DNA from: Symbiodinium natans
Lineage: Eukaryota; Sar; Dinophyceae; Suessiales; Symbiodiniaceae
DNA: 27,500 bases
Assembly (NCBI GenBank): GCA_905221605.1
Contig: CAJNDS010002075.1
Location: 423,842 to 451,341, forward strand
Reading direction: 5' to 3'
A program made the translations under genes and the position numbers. The notes beneath the pieces are model-generated. The model was not told the origin of the DNA and ran no database searches. It worked only from the letters and a program-made list of their open reading frames with translations. Below are positions 24,300 to 27,500 of the stretch, one piece after another; the first letter of the stretch is position 1, and each line of letters starts with the position of its first letter.

Positions 24300-24371
24300 T
24301 TTAGGGGGTTTAGGGGGTTTAGAGGGTTTAGAGGGTTTAGAGGGTTTAGAGGGTTTAGAGGGTTTAGAGGG
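24300..24371 (+). repeat. 9-bp-unit array (TTTAGGGGG then TTTAGAGGG)
   Basis: Two TTTAGGGGG units followed by six TTTAGAGGG units (24318-24371). Because 9 is a multiple of 3 the array has stop-free frames; the 62-codon frame at 24255-24443 is a Phe-Arg-Gly repeat made by this array and is not a gene. Confidence 0.95.
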
Positions 24372-24468
24372 TTTGAGGTTTTAAGGCTTGGGAATCTACG
24401 AGTAGGTTCACGGGTAGCTCGAAGTAGGTTCCCTTACTTATAACCATGCTGTACCTAACCCTGAAACT
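24372..24468. other. Unique island
   Basis: Contains CTTACTTATAACCATG; a weak resemblance to family D was noted but is not convincing. Confidence 0.3.
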
Positions 24469-24560
24469 TCAAACCCTAAACCCTAAACCCTAAACCCTAA
24501 ACCCTAAACCCTAAACCCTAAACCCTAAACCCTAAACCCTAAACCCTAAACCCTAAACCC
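24469..24560 (-). repeat. Perfect CCCTAAA array
   Basis: About 13 perfect units. Confidence 0.95.
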
Positions 24561-24672
24561 TGCCTCTAGCCACCCATGTAGGACCTCGAACCCCTGGCCG
24601 GCTGTGCATTGGACGGCCCATCAGAGGATCTCCTAACACCTCCGTTGATGTTTGAGGGCTGCGGCGCCAGGG
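24561..24672. other. GC-rich island between convergent arrays
   Basis: About 110 bp. Plus frame ending at a TGA near 24653 encodes GRLCIGRPIRGSPNTSVDV; the minus frame is also open. Unrecognised, expected by chance. Confidence 0.2.
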
Positions 24673-24938
24673 TTTAGGGTTTAGATTTGGGGTTTAGGGT
24701 TTAGGGTTTAGGGTTTGGGGTTTAGGGTTTAGGGTTTAGGGTTTAGGGTTTAGGGTTTAGGGTTTAGGGTTTAGGGTTTAGGGTTTAGGGTTAGGTTTAG
24801 GGTTTAGGGTTTAGGGTTTAGGGTTTAGGGTTTAGGGTTTAGGGTTTAGGGTTTAGGGTTTAGGGTTTAGGGTTTAGGGTTTAGGGTTTAGGGTTTAGGG
24901 TTTAGGGTTTAGGGTTTAGGGTTTAGGGTTTAGGGTTT
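24673..24938 (+). repeat. Long TTTAGGG array
   Basis: About 38 units, nearly perfect, with one TTAGATTTGGGG variant at the start and one unit lacking a base pair near 24790. Confidence 0.95.
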
Positions 24939-25415
24939 GCGGCTTAAGGTTTAGGATTCAGGGTTCAGAATGTGGGTTTCGGGCGTTTCGGGCTTGGGGT
25001 TCGAGATCTTGGATTCTCCCCTGGAGTCTTGATTGGGAAGTAGGCACATCAGAAACCTCGAGCATGGGGCTTAACGTGCTTCAGGGCTCAGGGCGTGGTA
25101 CCTTATGATGAAGCTCATCCCCTAAACCCTAAACCCTAAGCCTTAGACCCTAGACCCTAAACCCTAAACCCTAAACCCTAGGACCCTAAACCCTTCATTT
25201 TCGCTTGCTAAATCTAGCCTGTATCGTAAACCTACGCCACACAGTTCCCAGCGCCCTGAAGACTGAGGTGAAGGCTTGGGGATGCGCGCAAGCATTCTCG
25301 CGCCTTGGGGTCTGAGGGTTTAGGGTTTAGGGTTTAGGGTTTAGGGTTTCGGGCTTGAGGGCTGTAAGGTTTTGGGGCTTTAAGGATGCAGGGATTCATG
25401 GTTTAAGGGGTTCTT
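24939..25415. other. Islands with short arrays
   Basis: Unique 24960-25115; CCCTAAA 25118-25192 with CCCTAGA variants; unique 25193-25315; TTTAGGG 25317-25350; decayed G-rich to 25415. No supported gene. Confidence 0.5.
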
Positions 25416-25435
25416 GTTTAGGGTTAGCCCTAAAC
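25416..25435. repeat. Head-to-head telomere-repeat junction
   Basis: GTTTAGGG and CCCTAAAC face each other across TTAG, followed by six more CCCTAAA units to about 25478. Confidence 0.8.
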
Positions 25436-25478
25436 CCTAAACCCTAAACCCTAAACCCTAAACCCTAAACCCTAAACC
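25436..25478 (-). repeat. CCCTAAA array
   Basis: Six units adjoining the head-to-head junction. Confidence 0.93.
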
Positions 25479-25837
25479 TTAAGCCCTTAGGGCTGGGATC
25501 CTCGAATCTGTGTGTCTTGGACAGCACAGATAGGGCGCGCGCGCGCGCGCGACCGGGTGTGAAAGGGCCGGCTGAGCGTCTTTTCAGAGAGAAGCCCCCC
25601 CGAAAGTCTTTGGGGAGGACATGCTTACCATTCTTGCCGTCCTTGTACCTTAAACCCTATAAACCCTAAACCCTTAACCCTAAACCCTAAACCCGAAACC
25701 TTCAACCTTTCTAAAGCCCTAAGTCAGCAGGCCCTGAAAAGCTGGAAGTTAAGAGTCAACCCCAGCCATGTGCACGTTCGGCGGTACAGCGTGCACAAGA
25801 TTTCGGCAGGACTGCCAAGAAGGAGAAGATCTAGGCT
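25479..25837. other. Island with (GC)n tract and short CCCTAAA array
   Basis: A 17-bp alternating GC run at 25535-25551 (possible Z-DNA). CCCTAAA-like at 25650-25700, otherwise unique. No supported gene. Confidence 0.5.
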
Positions 25838-25936
25838 GCCCAGTAACCTAGGCTTAAAAAGGGTGCCCTTTTTTGCTTAAAGGGGTTTATAAGGGAACCT
25901 AAACCCCCCAAAAAGGGAATAAGGGTACTACTGGGC
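25838..25936. mobile_element. Family B element, copy B2
   Basis: 99 bp bounded by GCCCAGTAACC and, inverted, GCCCAGTAGTACC. Contains AAAAAGGGTGCCCTTTTTTG (palindromic), AAAGGGGTTTATAAGGGAAC and AAAAAGGGAATAAGGGTAC. The best-preserved copy and the reference for the family. Confidence 0.85.
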
Positions 25937-26231
25937 ATCCGAGAGATTAGGGCTTAAAGGTTAGGGTTTAGGGTTGAAGGTTTAGGATTTAGGGGTGTAG
26001 GGTTGTAGGTTTAGGTTTTAGTGTTCAGTGCTTTGTTCAGTGCTTAGGGTTTAGGGTGCTGTTGCTTTGGATGTTTGGCGACAAAAAATATCGCCGCCAG
26101 AAACAAAGCATTCGGAAGCTCCAAAGCAAAGAAGAGAAGATGCATGTGCCACATACAGCCTTCAAGTTAGTCAAAAGATGCAGCCGACTTCCACCCTAGC
26201 CCCTAGACCCTAACCCAAAACCCAAAAACCT
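25937..26231. other. Decayed TTTAGGG and unique island
   Basis: Decayed G-rich repeat 25945-26060, unique island 26061-26200 (A-rich, with AGAAACAAAGC and AGCAAAGAAGAGAAG), then CCCAAAA-type sequence. No gene recognised. Confidence 0.5.
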
Positions 26232-26308
26232 TAAACCCTGAACCCTAAACCTGGAACCCTAAACCCTAAACCCTAAACCCTAAACCCTAAACCCTAAACC
26301 CTAAACCC
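26232..26308 (-). repeat. CCCTAAA array
   Basis: About ten units, the last seven perfect. Confidence 0.93.
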
Positions 26309-26459
26309 CCTACGCCCCCAACTCCCTCCATGTTTCGGGCTTAGGGTGCTTGGGCCCAGCTCGGCCGTTTCAGACTTCCGCCGCGAGGATCACCGGCGAG
26401 CTCTCCTCTTTCTCCCGTTAGAACCCCAATAAAATAGTGTTTTTAGTCTTTCCTTGGCC
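26309..26459. other. Unique GC-rich island
   Basis: No recognisable gene. Confidence 0.4.
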
Positions 26460-26692
26460 CCAAGCCCCAAACCCTAAACCCTAAACCCCAAACCCTAGAC
26501 CCTGAACCCTAAACCCTGAACCCTAAACCCTAAACCCCAAACCCTAAACCCTACACCCCAAACCCCAAACCCCAAACCACAAACCCCAAACCCGAAACCC
26601 CAAACCCCAAACCCCAAACCCTAAACTCTAAACCCTAAACCCAAACCCTAAACCCCAAACCCTAAACTCTAAACCCTGAACCTTAAACCACA
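26460..26692 (-). repeat. Mixed CCCTAAA / CCCCAAA array
   Basis: About 33 units mixing CCCTAAA, CCCCAAA, CCCTGAA and CCACAAA, with a block of CCCCAAA at 26556-26619. Confidence 0.92.
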
Positions 26693-26756
26693 AGTGCCCC
26701 CTCCTGGCTCGGGAGCGCGGGCTCGGATGCCTGGAAGGGTGCCTCGGAGTCCTGCG
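26693..26756. other. Short unique island between opposed arrays
   Basis: About 60 bp, GC-rich; nothing recognised. Confidence 0.4.
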
Positions 26757-26960
26757 GTTTAGGGTTTAGGGTTTAGGGTTTAGGGGTTTAGGGGTTGAAG
26801 GGTTCAGGGGTTTAGGGGTTTAGGGGTTTAGGGGTTTAGGGGTTTAGGGGTTTAGGGGTTTAGGGGTTTAGGGGTTTAGGGGTTTAGGGGTTTAGGGGTT
26901 TAGGGGTTTAGGGGTTTAGGGGTTTAGGGGTTTAGGGGTTAAGGGGTTTAGGGGTTTAGG
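26757..26960 (+). repeat. TTTAGGG then 8-bp-unit array (TTTAGGGG)n
   Basis: Four TTTAGGG units, a transition, then 16 perfect TTTAGGGG units (26811-26938). Confidence 0.95.
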
Positions 26961-27092
26961 GTTTAGAAAATTGGGGGTTTAGGGTTCTAGGGTTTTAGGG
27001 TTTTAGGGTGTTAGGGTTTTGGGGTTTTAGGGTTTTTGGGTTTTGGGGTTTAGGGTTTAGGGTTTAGAGCTTAGGGCTTAGGGTTTAGGGCT
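26961..27092 (+). repeat. Decayed TTTAGGG / TTTTAGGG
   Basis: Units TTTTAGGG, TTTTGGG, TTTAGGG and CTTAGGG without long perfect runs. Confidence 0.88.
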
Positions 27093-27393
27093 TCATTCTT
27101 CTTAATAAGACAGGCTAGCTAGGGTCTACTGGCCGTAGCTGCCACTCCCTCTCAAGTTAAAGGGCAGTTCTTAGAGGCTCAGGGAACTTCGTACTTCTGC
27201 CATAAGTAGGGTTTAGGGTTTAGGGTTTAGGGCTTTAGCTTACCATGTAAGGGGTGTACGGGGGGAAGCCGGCCACTTGAAATGTGCCTAGACGAAGCCC
27301 AAAACCCTAAACCCAAAGCTCTGAAACACGAAGAATCAGACCCCAAATGCCCCACTAAAACCCCGAAAAGGCCCTAGCCCTAAACCCTAAACC
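27093..27393. other. Islands with short arrays
   Basis: Unique 27093-27205; TTTAGGG 27206-27232; unique 27233-27300; decayed CCCTAAA 27300-27393. If the coding call at 27394 is right this is its 3' flank. Confidence 0.55.
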
Positions 27394-27500
27394 CTAGAAA
27401 CTCCTTAACATGCCCTCAAGGGCCCCCACTTCTGCCTGAGCCGCTTTCAGCTGCCGCTCCGCGGCGTCCGCCGCCTCCTCCTCCTGGCGGGACACTTGAG
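27394..27500 (-). CDS. 3' end of a coiled-coil protein, partial
   Basis: On the minus strand a frame enters from the right window edge and ends at TAG (27394-27396), directly before CCCTAAA repeat. The 34 visible residues are rich in Ala, Glu, Gln and Arg (SRQEEEAADAAERQLKAAQA followed by EVGALEGMLRSF) with hydrophobic residues spaced as in a heptad repeat, so this is very likely the C-terminal end of a coiled coil. Codons are GC-ending (GCG, GAG, CAG, GAC), as expected for a gene of a GC-rich alga. The protein family cannot be named from a coiled coil alone. The start lies outside the window. Alternatively it is a GC-rich open frame by chance. Confidence 0.45.
   Translation of the reverse strand, partial: QVSRQEEEAADAAERQLKAAQAEVGALEGMLRSF

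Noticed and set aside
24255-24443. 62-codon open frame encoding a Phe-Arg-Gly repeat
   Set aside because: Produced by a 9-bp telomere-variant array, which has no stop in this frame; no other coding evidence.
24385-24450. Possible reversed fragment of family D (AAGTAGG, CTTATAACC)
   Set aside because: Similarity is limited to short, AT-rich motifs and does not extend to the terminal repeats.
1-27500. CRISPR array, rRNA genes, bacterial operons or bacterial promoters
   Set aside because: The repeats are 7-9 bp tandem telomere-type units without regular spacers; no rRNA or prokaryotic gene structure is visible.

Overview
No complete, recognisable gene is visible in this window. It is a eukaryotic mosaic of Arabidopsis-type telomere-like repeats (TTTAGGG and close variants) alternating with short unique islands, mostly 50-300 bp and moderately GC-rich. 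By eye, roughly half of the sequence is telomere-like. TTTAGGG telomeres occur in most land plants, many green algae, dinoflagellates and chromerids. The GC-rich islands, the tiny dispersed inverted-repeat elements and the lack of plant genes or plant LTR elements make a dinoflagellate or related alga my best guess. This is inference; nothing here fixes the species. The window is not a chromosome end, because arrays point both ways throughout and none exceeds about 300 bp.

Layout. 1-2840: degenerate arrays in both orientations and the first copy of dispersed repeat family A. 2841-2960: AT-rich microsatellite. 3081-5100: arrays, including an array with TTTAGGC blocks (3733-4025). 5104-5455: inverted-repeat element family D. 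5456-9000: many perfect arrays with strand switches. 9077-9220: a family B element split by a telomere-like patch. 9628-11056: long arrays and a 430-bp unique island. 11089-11155: family C. 11654-11901: an 8-bp-unit array. 12844-14410: islands with open frames, family B, and TTGAGGG arrays. 14814-15114: largest array. 15304-15408: second family A copy. 16515-17900: a 9-bp-unit array, a long 7-bp array and several open islands. 18000-19136: the longest stretch with almost no telomere-like repeat, with an 80-codon open frame and a G/C palindromic block. 19137-20705: second copies of D and C, and a 307-bp element (E) with 19-bp terminal inverted repeats. 21035-27390: more arrays with 7-, 8- and 9-bp units and two more family B copies. 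27394-27500: the best coding signal, the 3' end of a coiled-coil protein on the minus strand, running off the window.

Coding potential is weak. Open frames of 20-90 codons exist in many islands, but in 100-bp islands of this GC content one or two of six frames are expected to be open by chance. I list the better ones with low confidence. What is well supported is repeat biology: locally homogenised telomere-variant arrays with different unit lengths, head-to-head array junctions, and five small dispersed repeat families (A-E), of which B-E have MITE-like inverted ends and one copy is interrupted by telomere-like sequence.
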